The position numbers were made by a program, and so were the translations under genes. A stretch of 64,000 nt of DNA. It comes from Nostoc sp. CHAB 5844 (GTDB taxonomy: Bacteria > Cyanobacteriota > Cyanobacteriia > Cyanobacteriales > Nostocaceae). Under the pieces are notes generated by a model, which ran no database searches, was not told the origin of the DNA, and saw only the letters and a list, made by a program, of their open reading frames with translations. The stretch spans positions 62,001 through 126,000 of the forward strand of contig NZ_JAIVFW010000003.1 in NCBI RefSeq assembly GCF_020829595.1, given 5' to 3'. Positions 1-8,734 of the stretch are shown in pieces. Numbering within the stretch: the stretch's first letter is position 1; every line of letters starts with the position of its first letter.

Positions 1-509
1 CCACCCAAGCCAAAAATTAACATCGCGCCAACCAAGCCGACTTTAATATTCCATTCTTGCCACTTAGCACCATACAGCAGTTGTTCATTATGCAACTGTT
101 CTTGATAAGCCTTGCAAAATGACTGTACACACTGAGTCGCTAACCACAGAGATGTTTTAGCTGTAGCAGGTTCAGATAACCTCTCAAAAACTTGTCGTTC
201 TACTGGTTGTAAATTGGATGTATCAGGATGATTAGGTGCTTGGCTAATAGTCTGTTCGCTAACTTGCAAATAACCTTGCTGAATCAAGTTGAATAATACT
301 AAATGAGCAACTCCTGTTGCTTGAGAACGCAAGTAAGCAATTTTGTAAGGATCTGGTTCAGCAGGAATCAGTGGTAAAGGCTGATTTTTTGTCGGATCTT
401 GGACTAAACGCTCACACAATAATAAAGTTGCGACGATAACAGTACCATACAATAGCAGAAAGTTTGGCCCATACATATCTGCAACTGGATTGTGCAGTAA
501 TGCATCCAT
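1..509 (-). CDS. TIGR04222-like membrane protein (partial, C-terminus off the left edge)
   Basis: The reading frame is open from an ATG at 509 to the window edge, so only about the first 169 residues are seen. The start is supported by AAGGAG about 8 nt upstream. The N-terminus has MYGPNFLLLYG followed by a hydrophobic stretch and a PAEPDPYKIAYLRS block. The same blocks occur in the next gene (632..1723), so the two are tandem paralogues. Known family: the TIGR04222 domain, a membrane-anchored region found in cyanobacteria and other bacteria, often next to a low-complexity tail. Function is unknown. A second hydrophobic segment begins at the truncated end. It is likely co-transcribed with the upstream paralogue, about 120 bp away. 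Confidence 0.7.
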   Translation of the reverse strand, partial: MDALLHNPVADMYGPNFLLLYGTVIVATLLLCERLVQDPTKNQPLPLIPAEPDPYKIAYLRSQATGVAHLVLFNLIQQGYLQVSEQTISQAPNHPDTSNLQPVERQVFERLSEPATAKTSLWLATQCVQSFCKAYQEQLHNEQLLYGAKWQEWNIKVGLVGAMLIFGLG

Positions 510-631
510 TTCTTTTACTCCTTGTTAGGGAATTAATGAAAGTATCCAAAATTTAATTTCAAAATCTTAGCAGCGGTTTTTTAATACATCTCGCTTTTCT
601 AACTCTGCATAGCATTATACCATACTCAGTC

Positions 632-1723
632 TTAGCCACCACCACAGCCACCGCAACCACCGCCACCACAAGAACTGCCGCCACCGCAAGAACTGCCGCT
701 ACTACAAGAACTGCCGCTACTAAAGGAACTACCGCTACTACAAGAACTACCGCTACTACAGGAACTGATACTACTGCAAGAACTTTCACTACCACCGCAG
801 GAGTTACAGCCACTACTGTAAGAACTCCCACTACTTATATGATTAATAGTTGCTGCTTGGGGAGCAGAATTTTGAGACATTTTAGCTAACTTAGCGTATA
901 TGGTTTCAGCAAAAATTTCTGTACCAAAAATGGCTATGGGTAGCAGCAAATTAAACTCAGGTTCATCTGGTGTAATTTTCAAAGTTTTTCTTTTGAGTTG
1001 CTCAAAAGCTTGTTGAATGCGTTTGAGATAAGCTCGTCCTCGTGTGCTGAGTCTTGGCGGTTCAGAGACTTTTTCCAGGATGATTAACGAGAGTATACCC
1101 ATAATAATCAGAAACCAGACATTGGTATATCCGTTGATCAATGCTATGGAAAGCTTGTAGATACCTAAACCTAGAATAATAAATGTCCCGATTTTTTTGA
1201 TACTGGTTATTATTTTTCTGTCTGTTGCTGGTAAAAAAAGTTGTTCACTAAATAGCTGTTTTTCATATACAGTGCAGTACTCGAAAATTTTAATTGAAAA
1301 ATTAAATATATGATTAATGGGTGTTGGTAACAAAAAATGGTGAAAAATCCTACTTTCTAGTGGAGATAAATTATTGAAATTAGGATGATTGAACGAGCCA
1401 CTGACTTTATTTTGAATAATTTGCAAGTAACCATTTTTAATTAAATTCACAACTACTAGCCGCGTCACCTCATCTTGCCCACCGCGTAAATATGCAATCT
1501 CATAAGGATCGGGGTGAGCAGGAATAAATGGTACAGATAATTTTGCTGTTGAGTCATGGTTGACACTCCAATAACTGGCAAGTAGTATTACAGCAATAAT
1601 CAAGCCATAAAATCCCAAAAAGTGAGGCCCATACATATTGGCGATCGCATTGGATAATGGATTAGGCAACACCACAATCAGCAATAGTCCAATGATGCCA
1701 AGCAGCAATTTATCCATTGCCAA
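632..1723 (-). CDS. TIGR04222-like membrane protein with Cys/Gly/Ser-rich tail
   Basis: A 363-residue protein with hydrophobic segments near residues 5-25 and 35-50 and a pair around 175-215. A PAHPDPYEIAYLRGG block sits near residue 70. The last ~65 residues are built almost only of Ser, Cys and Gly and end in a Gly/Cys run. The first region matches the TIGR04222 type by eye. Such Gly/Cys-rich tails are known for the family but have no assigned role; metal binding or disulfide cross-linking is inference. Start choice: AAGGAG lies 7 nt before a TTG at 1723 and 13 nt before an ATG at 1717, so either may be used. It is followed by a paralogue in the same direction. Confidence 0.75.
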   Translation of the reverse strand: MAMDKLLLGIIGLLLIVVLPNPLSNAIANMYGPHFLGFYGLIIAVILLASYWSVNHDSTAKLSVPFIPAHPDPYEIAYLRGGQDEVTRLVVVNLIKNGYLQIIQNKVSGSFNHPNFNNLSPLESRIFHHFLLPTPINHIFNFSIKIFEYCTVYEKQLFSEQLFLPATDRKIITSIKKIGTFIILGLGIYKLSIALINGYTNVWFLIIMGILSLIILEKVSEPPRLSTRGRAYLKRIQQAFEQLKRKTLKITPDEPEFNLLLPIAIFGTEIFAETIYAKLAKMSQNSAPQAATINHISSGSSYSSGCNSCGGSESSCSSISSCSSGSSCSSGSSFSSGSSCSSGSSCGGGSSCGGGGCGGCGGG

Positions 1724-1799
1724 TATTTACTCCTTCTACCATCAATCTGGATTGTACTGATCAGTTGCTACAATCCCAAACCATAATTTTACGGAAAAA

Positions 1800-2633
1800 T
1801 CACTTATTAATAATTCTCAAGTTAGTGCCACATCTTTTACAAAAAGCAGCATCTACATCATGAAAAGCTAAACCACAACCTGTACACACTTTTTCTATTT
1901 GATTAGCGTTTTTTACCAAACGCTTAATTAAATCTCCCACCTGCCAAGGAATTAAGGCTACGCCAGTTAAAATCATCAATACTGTTAACAGACGACCGAC
2001 TTCTGAAATCGGTGTGACATCACCAAATCCTACAGTCGTCATGGTGACAACCGAAAAATAAAATGCATCCAAAAATGTACTGTAAACTTGGGAATTTACT
2101 GGATGTTCAACTTGATAAATTAACCCAGAATAAACAAAAATAATGGCAAATAATGTAAATAATATCCGCACGAAAATCAAACCATCTTCAGTGCTGATGC
2201 TGGCAAACAAAAACTTCTGATCGATAAATCTAATTAATCGTAAAATCCGAAACCATCGGAGTATAAGAATAAAGCTGATATCTACTGCGCCTAGAAAAAA
2301 CGGTAAAATCGCCATTAAATCAATAATTGCATAAAAGCTAAAAATATACTTAAGTTTGTTTTTGGCACTCCACAAACGCAGTACATATTCTGCTGCAAAA
2401 ATAATGAGGATAGCAGTATCAATCAAATCTAGCTGAAATCTAATATGCTCAGGAATATTATAAGTTTGTGCCACAAAAATTCCTGATGAAATCAAAACTA
2501 AAGCAGCAATTGTAAGATTGATAACTTTACCTGTAGGTGTTTCCAGGTCTGTTAAATAAAATTCTGTTTGTTCTCTACTTAGTAACATATTTGTTTTGAC
2601 CTTTAACGTCTTTACTGACATCTCATAGTTCAT
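1800..2633 (-). CDS. Voltage-gated-type potassium channel with C-terminal zinc ribbon
   Basis: A 277-residue ion transporter of the Kv/KvAP type. Six hydrophobic segments are visible. An S4-like helix near residues 125-137 has arginines at three-residue spacing (RWFRILRLIR). The pore loop carries the K+ selectivity signature TVGFGD at about residue 200, followed by the last helix. The C-terminus has a CxxC...CxxC zinc ribbon (CTGC and CKRC, about residues 249-267) in place of the usual RCK or cyclic-nucleotide domain. It should pass K+ across the cytoplasmic membrane; the ribbon may serve in assembly or sensing (inference). It is divergent from the deaminase gene, with only a few bases between the ORF starts, so the true start may lie at an internal Met. 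Confidence 0.85.
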   Translation of the reverse strand: MNYEMSVKTLKVKTNMLLSREQTEFYLTDLETPTGKVINLTIAALVLISSGIFVAQTYNIPEHIRFQLDLIDTAILIIFAAEYVLRLWSAKNKLKYIFSFYAIIDLMAILPFFLGAVDISFILILRWFRILRLIRFIDQKFLFASISTEDGLIFVRILFTLFAIIFVYSGLIYQVEHPVNSQVYSTFLDAFYFSVVTMTTVGFGDVTPISEVGRLLTVLMILTGVALIPWQVGDLIKRLVKNANQIEKVCTGCGLAFHDVDAAFCKRCGTNLRIINK

Positions 2634-2674
2634 GAGATATGATTGAGCATAATTTTTACCTACTGTTACAGAAA

Positions 2675-3106
2675 ATGAATCAAGAATATTTTATGCGTTT
2701 AGCTTTGGAAGCTGCAAAAAAAGGTGATTGGCCTTATGGTGCTGTGATTGTCAAGGATGACGAAGTTATTGAGGTAGCATATAATACTGTCCTGCGAGAT
2801 AGCGATCCGTCAGCCCATGCAGAAATCAATGTTATTCGCAGTTTAACAGCTAAACTCAAAAATCCTTGTTTGGAAGGTTACACCATATATACGACTTGTG
2901 AACCTTGTCCTATGTGTGCGACAGCTTGTGTTTGGACTGGGATATCAGAAATTAACTATGGTGTTTCCATTCAAGATTTAGTCTCGATACATGAGTCGCA
3001 GATTTATATTTCTTGTGAAGAGGTAATAGCTAAGTCTTTTAGAAACATCAAAGTCACAAAAGGTGTTCTAAAAGATGAGTGTTTGGCTTTATTTCATCAA
3101 CCCTAA
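2675..3106 (+). CDS. Nucleoside deaminase (CMP/dCMP/guanine deaminase superfamily)
   Basis: A 143-residue zinc-dependent deaminase. The catalytic His-Ala-Glu is at residues 48-50 (SAHAE), and the zinc-binding PCPMC at 77-81 supplies Cys78 and Cys81. The size and motifs fit the guanine deaminase/TadA-like branch that removes the exocyclic amine from a purine or pyrimidine; the substrate cannot be read from sequence. I chose the ATG at 2675 because the sequence from there looks like a typical family N-terminus; an earlier in-frame ATG at 2639 would add 12 residues and almost touch the divergent channel gene. A small membrane-protein gene follows after 25 nt. Confidence 0.85.
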   Translation: MNQEYFMRLALEAAKKGDWPYGAVIVKDDEVIEVAYNTVLRDSDPSAHAEINVIRSLTAKLKNPCLEGYTIYTTCEPCPMCATACVWTGISEINYGVSIQDLVSIHESQIYISCEEVIAKSFRNIKVTKGVLKDECLALFHQP

Positions 3107-3131
3107 ATACTGTAATCTTAGCAGAGGCAAA

Positions 3132-3449
3132 ATGTCAAAAATAATTGGTTTGGACGGAATGACTGTAGAAGACGTGAATAAAGAGTTAGCAACTGGTGCT
3201 AAGTTTATTGTTTTTCTGTATTGCTTTTCGATAGTAATTTTAACTTTTAAGCGTAGCTCTCATATCTATTTTATTAAATCTGGAGAAAATACTCTGAAAA
3301 AAAGCTTAAAATTTACCTTAATTTCTCTATTTTTAGGTTGGTGGGGTATACCTTGGGGCATCATATATACAATTCAATCTCTGGTGACAAATTTCCAAGG
3401 TGGCAAAGATGTTACACCTCAAGTAATGTCAGCGCTGAGACAAGAGTAA
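3132..3449 (+). CDS. Small two-helix membrane protein, unknown function
   Basis: About 105 residues. Two hydrophobic helices are visible, near residues 24-38 and 58-80, the second with an FLGWWGIPWG motif. A short soluble tail ends the protein. The start at 3132 has an AGAGG Shine-Dalgarno-like stretch upstream. A longer frame open from 3075 would overlap the deaminase and is unlikely. I recognise small proteins of this general look in many bacteria but no named family with certainty. It lies 25 nt after the deaminase and converges on the response regulator gene. Confidence 0.6.
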   Translation: MSKIIGLDGMTVEDVNKELATGAKFIVFLYCFSIVILTFKRSSHIYFIKSGENTLKKSLKFTLISLFLGWWGIPWGIIYTIQSLVTNFQGGKDVTPQVMSALRQE

Positions 3450-3468
3450 GTTTAGGTAACTTGAGATT

Positions 3469-4128
3469 TTAATTAGGCTCATTTAAATAGAATAAAAATG
3501 TATTGGCGATAATAGCAGCCTGAGTGCGATCGCGCAAATTTAACCGATTTAAAATATTGGTGACGTGATTCTTGACTGTTCCCTCAGAAATATATAATTT
3601 CTGGGCAATTTCGCGGTTACTAGCACCTGTCGCAATTAACTTTAACACCTCTTTTTCTCTGGGTGTAAGTTCAGTTAAACTAGGCGGGACAGGCTGTGAT
3701 TGATGGACGCTATTCGGAAATTGAGTCAACAGTTTTTTAACTATTCCTGGGCCTAGTTGAGTATATCCTTTGTGAACGGCGCGAATTGCCACAGCTAATT
3801 CTTCTGATGGTGTATCTTTTAATAAATAACCCATTGCACCATTTTGTAATGCTGCTGTGACATATTCATCATTATCAAAAGTTGTCAGAACCAAAATTTT
3901 GGTGTTCCTAAAATTTTGATTAATTTCTTGTGTAGCCGCAACTCCATCCATAATTGGCATTCTAATATCCATTAGTACTACATCTGGTTGTAGTTTTGCC
4001 ACTAAGTCTACAGCTACTGCACCGTTTTCTGCTTCTCCGACAATTTCTAAATCTGGTTCTAATTTTAATAATTCTTTTAATCCTTGACGAATTAAATGTT
4101 GGTCATCTACTAGCAAAACTTTAATCAT
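3469..4128 (-). CDS. NarL/FixJ-family response regulator
   Basis: A 219-residue regulator. The receiver domain occupies residues 1-120 with acidic pair Asp8/Asp9, phospho-acceptor Asp54 (VLMDIRMP) and the conserved Lys in the LLKD segment. A LuxR-type helix-turn-helix ([20 protein letters not shown], about residues 152-171) completes the DNA-binding domain. It overlaps the upstream kinase gene by 4 nt, so the pair is translationally coupled. It is expected to be phosphorylated by that kinase and bind paired inverted sites. The palindrome cluster at 5469-5499, in front of the Spy-like gene, is a natural candidate target (inference). Confidence 0.92.
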   Translation of the reverse strand: MIKVLLVDDQHLIRQGLKELLKLEPDLEIVGEAENGAVAVDLVAKLQPDVVLMDIRMPIMDGVAATQEINQNFRNTKILVLTTFDNDEYVTAALQNGAMGYLLKDTPSEELAVAIRAVHKGYTQLGPGIVKKLLTQFPNSVHQSQPVPPSLTELTPREKEVLKLIATGASNREIAQKLYISEGTVKNHVTNILNRLNLRDRTQAAIIANTFLFYLNEPN

Positions 4129-5330
4129 TGCATGAAACTCAATAAAGGAATATCAACTATAATTTGACAGCCAGAATTAGGAGTAGTGTTAATGTTAAAT
4201 TCACCACCTAATGCTAAAGTGCGATCGCGCATACTTTGTAAGCCGAACCCAGTAGTATTTTGCTTAATATCAAAACCTCTACCGTTATCTTGAACCATCA
4301 AACGTAAGCTTCTTTTAGTACTAGTAAGTTCTAGTATAACTTCTGTAGCTTTTGCATATTTTGAAATATTTGTCAATGATTCTTGGATAATGCGATAAAG
4401 GGCAATATTAATTTCTGTGGGTGGTGGTTGCTCAAGATTAATAAAACAAATTGGAGCAATCCCATTAGCTCGATAAAAATCCTCTAAAAGAATAGAGATT
4501 GCTTGTTCTAAAGTTTTTTCTTGTAAAGGATTAACCCGCATAGTTGAAACCGACTGGCGAACATCTTTTAAAGCTTTAGAACCAAGTTCTTTTGCTCTGG
4601 CTAAAAATGTTTTTGCTTTTTCAGGATTAGATTGCCACAATTTTAAAGCAGTTTCTAATTGTAAATTTAATGCAGTTAAAGAATGTCCTAAAGAATCATG
4701 AATTTCACGGGCGATGCGAGTGCGTTCATCTAGGGTAGCTTGATTTTCAATCCGCAACGCATATTGCCGCAGTTTTTCATTAGCGATCGCCAGTTTTTCT
4801 CGACTCTGCCGTTCCGATAATACTGTATTCATTAATAATAAAACAAAAATTAAACTTAATCCGAATAACAGCGCTGTGTTGAAAGTGATAAAACGAAAAC
4901 GCTCTTGTGCTTGTGGTGGTAAAGCGTGGGGTAAACGAGTATTAAGCGTGATTAAAAATAAGGCAAAAGATAAACCTGTCACAACTAAGCGTCCAGGTAA
5001 CTGAAAAATTAAACAACTGCGAGTTACTAAAATTAGGTAGAGAAATGGAAACAATCGAGCAGCCCTACCACCAAAAATGCCAGTAGTAAATAGTAATAAA
5101 ATTTCAATAGCTGTGTAAATTATCTTATTTATATGATTACTTGTAGGTAATCTTAACCCCATTAAACCAAAAATAATTAAACAACCAGTGGTCAGTTCAG
5201 GAAACTTACTGGCAAATTTCGGTGAAATTTCAGGCAAAGTAGATGTCGAAATAGCCAGAACTAGTAATATCCATTCTAAATATAGTAAAAACCGAAATGG
5301 ATGATTGTTAATTTGAATAGGACGACTCAT
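4125..5330 (-). CDS. DesK/NarX-type membrane sensor histidine kinase (HisKA_3)
   Basis: A 401-residue kinase. About five to six hydrophobic helices fill residues 12-170. A coiled-coil linker follows, then the HisKA_3 dimerisation helix with the phospho-accepting His211 in [12 protein letters not shown]. The C-terminal HATPase has an N-box ([12 protein letters not shown]) and a G-box (DNGRGFD...[10 protein letters not shown]). This is the DesK/LiaS/NarX class, which pairs with NarL-type regulators, and its partner overlaps it by 4 nt. There is no periplasmic sensor domain, so the membrane segments probably sense the signal. The gene diverges from the Spy-like gene across a 244-bp intergenic region with palindromes. 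Confidence 0.92.
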   Translation of the reverse strand: MSRPIQINNHPFRFLLYLEWILLVLAISTSTLPEISPKFASKFPELTTGCLIIFGLMGLRLPTSNHINKIIYTAIEILLLFTTGIFGGRAARLFPFLYLILVTRSCLIFQLPGRLVVTGLSFALFLITLNTRLPHALPPQAQERFRFITFNTALLFGLSLIFVLLLMNTVLSERQSREKLAIANEKLRQYALRIENQATLDERTRIAREIHDSLGHSLTALNLQLETALKLWQSNPEKAKTFLARAKELGSKALKDVRQSVSTMRVNPLQEKTLEQAISILLEDFYRANGIAPICFINLEQPPPTEINIALYRIIQESLTNISKYAKATEVILELTSTKRSLRLMVQDNGRGFDIKQNTTGFGLQSMRDRTLALGGEFNINTTPNSGCQIIVDIPLLSFMQ

Positions 5331-5468
5331 ACTAATTTTGAATTTTAGATTTTGGATTTTGGATTGAAGTTTTACTAGAAAATACTCACTTTACAAATAC
5401 CTCTGAATTCTTTCTGTTGTAACTGTAATTTACAAATTATTGTTACTCAAATAGCACAAAAATAAAGT

Positions 5469-5499
5469 ATGACTTAAGTCATGGGTGTAACCATGACTT
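5469..5499. promoter_or_regulatory. Operator-like overlapping palindromes
   Basis: ATGACTTAAGTCAT at 5469-5482 is a perfect 14-bp palindrome. It overlaps a second inverted repeat with 9-bp arms, AAGTCATGG (5476-5484) and CCATGACTT (5491-5499), around a 6-nt spacer. The ATGACTT heptamer thus occurs three times in alternating orientation. The position, between the divergent kinase and the Spy-like gene about 75 bp before the latter's start, suits a dimeric regulator site. The NarL-type regulator next door is the likeliest binder; this is inference. Confidence 0.55.
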
Positions 5500-5574
5500 T
5501 CTCCTCATGTGATTACTCAGGGTAAATTCCTATGATGATGACATCCTCAACGGGAAAAGAAAACAAGGTAACAA

Positions 5575-6093
5575 ATGAAGCTGAAGTCATTGTCATTAAT
5601 TGCTGGTGCGATCGCTCTTACTCTCACTACAACCTCCCTCGCTGTTAAAGCCCAAACACTATCTAATTCACCTCTATTAGTTGCCCAAGCGCCAGAACAA
5701 GGGCGTTGGCAAGGTAAAAAAGGCCCTTGGGCAGAATTAAATCTCACGGATGCTCAAAAGTCTCAAATTCAGCAAATTCAACGCGAGACTCGCACTCAAA
5801 TGGAAAATGTTCTTACTCAAGAACAAAAAGATAAATTAAAGGCAGCTTATGAAGCACGCCGCGCCCAAAGAGAAGCAAATCAAGGTCAGCCACGGCAACC
5901 AGGACAGCGTTTAGGTCGTCGTTCAGGTAAGGGTTTTGCTGAGTTGAATTTAACTGAAGCACAGAAAACTCAAATACGGCAAATACGTGAGTCTTCTAAA
6001 CAACGCATACAAGCACTATTGACTCCAGAACAAAGAACAAAACTTGAGCAATTACGTCAAAATGCTCAACAGCGCCGTCAACAACCTCGCTAA
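5575..6093 (+). CDS. Spy/CpxP-like periplasmic LTxxQ-repeat protein
   Basis: A 172-residue exported protein. A signal peptide covers residues 1-26 (lysines, hydrophobic core, VKAQT). Two LTxxQ-type repeats follow, each LNLT(D/E)AQK with a helix of Gln/Arg/Lys residues, near residues 55-90 and 120-155, each with a TPEQ or TQEQ turn. This repeat is the hallmark of the Spy/CpxP periplasmic stress proteins, which act as chaperones or sensors of envelope damage. The protein is very basic and Gln-rich. AAGG precedes the ATG. It is divergent from the two-component operon and shares its intergenic operator-like palindromes, suggesting it is an envelope-stress output of that system. Confidence 0.75.
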   Translation: MKLKSLSLIAGAIALTLTTTSLAVKAQTLSNSPLLVAQAPEQGRWQGKKGPWAELNLTDAQKSQIQQIQRETRTQMENVLTQEQKDKLKAAYEARRAQREANQGQPRQPGQRLGRRSGKGFAELNLTEAQKTQIRQIRESSKQRIQALLTPEQRTKLEQLRQNAQQRRQQPR

Positions 6094-6117
6094 TTCTGCT
6101 ACACCCAACCAGCGATC

Positions 6118-6137
6118 AGGGTGGGTTACTCCACCCT
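6118..6137. other. Short stem-loop between Spy-like and Coq4-like genes
   Basis: AGGGTGG and CCACCCT form a 7-bp stem around a 6-nt loop just after the Spy-like stop codon. No T-run follows, so it is at best a weak terminator or an mRNA-stabilising hairpin. Confidence 0.4.
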
Positions 6138-6153
6138 CCACAAAACCAAATCT

Positions 6154-6669
6154 ATGCAACCCGATATTGCTTCTTCAAATTCCACTCCTCGCCTCCAACA
6201 ATTTTTAGATAAACTCGATCGCCTTACTGAAGCACGCGGACAAAATGTACCACAAATTGTCTATGTAGAAAAATTGCGATCGCTACCTGCTGGAACTTTT
6301 GGTAAAACTTGGGTTGAATTTCTCGATGCACACAACCTCAAACCTTTCACTACAGGTATCCGCCGCAAACAACTTCATGATGGAGTTCATGTCTTAACTG
6401 GTTATGGTGTAGATCTCATTGGCGAAGCAGAAGTACAAGCATTTTTATTAGGCGCAAAATTTAGATTATTTAACGTTCTATTAGGCTTAGGGCTATTAAG
6501 AGTTATTCATAAAAATCTCAATTCCCGCCAAGAATTTACTTGGGAAAGATTATGGCAAGCGTATCAGCGCGGTCGTCACTCCAACTTTGACCCAGATACT
6601 TGGCAGCCAGAGTTAGTTTGGCATCTACCACTAACCGATGTGCAAGCAATGTTTTCTATAAACAAATAA
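6154..6669 (+). CDS. Coq4-like protein
   Basis: About 171 residues. The signature HDGVH, 11 residues, then Glu (HDxxHx11E) is present near residues 76-91. This is the metal-binding motif of the Coq4 family. In eukaryotes Coq4 acts in ubiquinone synthesis, as scaffold and in C1 decarboxylation; cyanobacteria make plastoquinone, so the cyanobacterial homologues' role is open and a link to quinone metabolism is inference. Hydrophobic residues in the central part (LLLGLGLL) would suit membrane association. The ATG at 6154 is chosen over an upstream GTG at 6121 that lies inside the preceding stem-loop. Confidence 0.75.
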   Translation: MQPDIASSNSTPRLQQFLDKLDRLTEARGQNVPQIVYVEKLRSLPAGTFGKTWVEFLDAHNLKPFTTGIRRKQLHDGVHVLTGYGVDLIGEAEVQAFLLGAKFRLFNVLLGLGLLRVIHKNLNSRQEFTWERLWQAYQRGRHSNFDPDTWQPELVWHLPLTDVQAMFSINK

Positions 6670-6718
6670 ATCTTTTTACTTCAGGACTTACTTAGCCTTC
6701 CTTGCAGAAGATAGCGAG

Positions 6719-6739
6719 AGGAGATAGGTTTTATCTCCT
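6719..6739. terminator. Stem-loop terminator between convergent genes
   Basis: AGGAGATA and TATCTCCT form an 8-bp stem with a 5-nt loop between the convergent Coq4-like and protease genes. The T-run is short on the + strand, so efficiency is uncertain. Confidence 0.45.
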
Positions 6740-6796
6740 TTCGCATTCCCTACCTTCCCAACTAAAGCGTGTTTGCAAATTAGGATTGTCGGAGTT

Positions 6797-7486
6797 TCAA
6801 TAAATCAGGTTAGTAGTATCAGAGATCCAGTCAATATATTTGGACACACGGGCATAGTATTCCCATACTCCATACAGACCATATTGACCTTGTTCGTCGT
6901 CATCTTGCCATGAACTAATCCCAGCAATGAATAAGCCAGCTTCTGTTTTGATTAATGCAGGCCCTCCACTATCTCCAATACCGCTCACCCCTTCTAACTC
7001 TGTAGTTTCAGGTGGCTCATCAAAGCGAAACACAATCCACTGCTCATCCACTCTTTCAACCCGGTTAGTTGCCATTCTTAGCAAACCGTCGCTTTTTTCT
7101 ATTCCAGTGCGTCCAGTGCCAAAATCACCTCGACCTACAAAAGTTGCAACTTGTCCCAGTTCGTCATCATGTTGATAAGGAATTATCGGTTCAACGCCTA
7201 ATACAGGTTCAATGAGTTCTACTAAGGCAATATCATTTTGAGCATCTTGAGGCTTTGAACCTTGAAAATCTGGATGGAGAACAACCTGCTCGATACTGTA
7301 ACGTTTTTCAGCAATCAACACTTGATGTGAACTGGGAATATTTTTAGCAGTGTGCGCTGCGGTAATTGCCCATCGAGAACTAATAAGTGTTCCCAGTCCA
7401 TCAGTACCGAAGAAATTGAACACACTTGGATACTGGTTATCTGCAAGTAGGTAAAGTTTTGGATCTAGGTCATGCCGGATGATCAT
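6797..7486 (-). CDS. Trypsin-like serine protease
   Basis: A 229-residue protein with a complete chymotrypsin-fold triad: His45 (AITAAH), Asp85 (NDIALVE) and Ser173 (GDSGGP). The length is that of a bare S1 domain. There is no signal peptide or pro-segment: the N-terminus is charged and runs straight into the first strand. The family normally acts outside the cytoplasm, so either export is non-classical, the true start is elsewhere, or this enzyme works inside the cell. No inhibitor or partner is visible nearby. It converges on the Coq4-like gene. Confidence 0.85.
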   Translation of the reverse strand: MIIRHDLDPKLYLLADNQYPSVFNFFGTDGLGTLISSRWAITAAHTAKNIPSSHQVLIAEKRYSIEQVVLHPDFQGSKPQDAQNDIALVELIEPVLGVEPIIPYQHDDELGQVATFVGRGDFGTGRTGIEKSDGLLRMATNRVERVDEQWIVFRFDEPPETTELEGVSGIGDSGGPALIKTEAGLFIAGISSWQDDDEQGQYGLYGVWEYYARVSKYIDWISDTTNLIY

Positions 7487-7709
7487 GCGTAATATTTATC
7501 TGGCTTTACACTACAAAATGTTACACATAATTACACTCACCTTTTACATAGCTCAGGTAGAAAAATAGCATATACCAACACTGACAAACAGCTACATTAA
7601 CTTTCTTCCAAGTTTGGAAACACGTCCTAGATTTACTCTTACCCCAACAAAATAGGCAACCCCTTTAGGATAAAGTTAGGAGTTAATTCAAACTTCTAAC
7701 TTTTTTTAT

Positions 7710-7976
7710 ATGTCCAAAGAATTCGCTATTGGTAGTAAAGTCCGGGTTGTCGCATTACCGCCATACGTTAAAACAGCCGACCCTATGCCGATGTTACGTC
7801 CTCCAGATGTAATACATCTTGGTGAAGAAGGTATAGTTCTTGACCGCCGTCCTGGAGGCTATTGGGGTATCCGCTTTACTAGAGGCGCATTTCTCCTGGA
7901 TAGCCAATACATTGAAAGCACAGATACCCCTAGCGAATCTGACCAAGATGATAATAGTCTTAACCAAGAATTGTAA
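7710..7976 (+). CDS. sipA: SipA (NblS/Hik33-interacting regulator, DUF3148)
   Basis: An 88-residue protein with the SH3-like sequence recognised in cyanobacterial SipA: FAIGSKVRV, PPYVKTADPMPMLRPP and RRPGGYWGIRF. SipA binds the histidine kinase NblS/Hik33, which controls high-light, nutrient and phycobilisome-degradation responses, and modulates its activity. The tail after residue 72 is acidic and variable. The peroxiredoxin gene follows after about 30 nt on the same strand, so the two may share a transcript. That is consistent with a light or oxidative-stress context (inference). The kinase gene itself is not in this window. Confidence 0.88.
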   Translation: MSKEFAIGSKVRVVALPPYVKTADPMPMLRPPDVIHLGEEGIVLDRRPGGYWGIRFTRGAFLLDSQYIESTDTPSESDQDDNSLNQEL

Positions 7977-8008
7977 ACTTATGTAAAGTTGTGATTCTGG
8001 TCTGCACC

Positions 8009-8566
8009 ATGATTTCTCGTCGCAATTTTTTGAACATCTTATTTGCCAGCTGTTTTGCCCTCATCAGTTGGTTAAACTTTTCGCCTGCGGCTCATGCGCT
8101 GGGTGGTAAACTACCAACGGTGAATCAACCCGCACCAGAGTTTACATTGCCGACTAACACAGGCGACGGCAAAATCTCCCTTTCTGACTTGCGTGGGAAG
8201 TGGGTAGTGCTTTACTTTTATCCCAAAGACTTTACTGCTGGTTGCACCATCGAAGCACGACGTTTTCAGCAAGACTTGCCCAAATATTTAGAAAAAAATG
8301 CTCAAATAATTGGTGTCAGTGCTGATGATGTAGATTCCCATGCTGAATTTTGCGATTCTGAGGGATTAAAATTTCCGCTTTTAGCTGATACAACTGGCGC
8401 AGTGAGTAAAGCTTATGGTTCTTGGATTGGTTTTGTCTCTATGCGCCACAGCTTTATCATTGACCCACAGGGTATCTTGCGCGAAACTTTTGTCAAAGTC
8501 AACCCATCAGTTCATAGTCAAGAAGTGCTGGCAAGATTAGAACAATTACAATCCTCCGCTTCTTAG
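8009..8566 (+). CDS. Peroxiredoxin (BCP/PrxQ-related), exported
   Basis: A 185-residue thioredoxin-fold peroxidase. A twin-arginine-like signal (MISRRNFLNILF, then a hydrophobic core and AHA) ends near residue 30. The peroxidatic motif DFTAGCTIEARRF contains the active Cys but lacks the second Cys five residues later that defines typical PrxQ. Another Cys sits in AEFCDSEG and may act as resolving residue. The predicted site is the periplasm or thylakoid lumen, where it would reduce peroxides using a thiol donor. The ATG at 8009 is preferred over a GTG at 7991 because it places the RR motif at the N-terminus. It follows sipA closely. Confidence 0.85.
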   Translation: MISRRNFLNILFASCFALISWLNFSPAAHALGGKLPTVNQPAPEFTLPTNTGDGKISLSDLRGKWVVLYFYPKDFTAGCTIEARRFQQDLPKYLEKNAQIIGVSADDVDSHAEFCDSEGLKFPLLADTTGAVSKAYGSWIGFVSMRHSFIIDPQGILRETFVKVNPSVHSQEVLARLEQLQSSAS

Positions 8567-8734
8567 ATGTTATAGCGGGAGGCAGGAGGCACACTTTGGC
8601 TCCTTTCGGCTTCGCTCAAGGCAAGTCGCTCAGTGACCAGGAGGCAGCTATGCTGGAGGTAAAAGTATTACTCTTGCTAGCTTTCACGCTTGTCATTATG
8701 TCCTAACAGATCTGGTTACGGCTATATCTATGTT

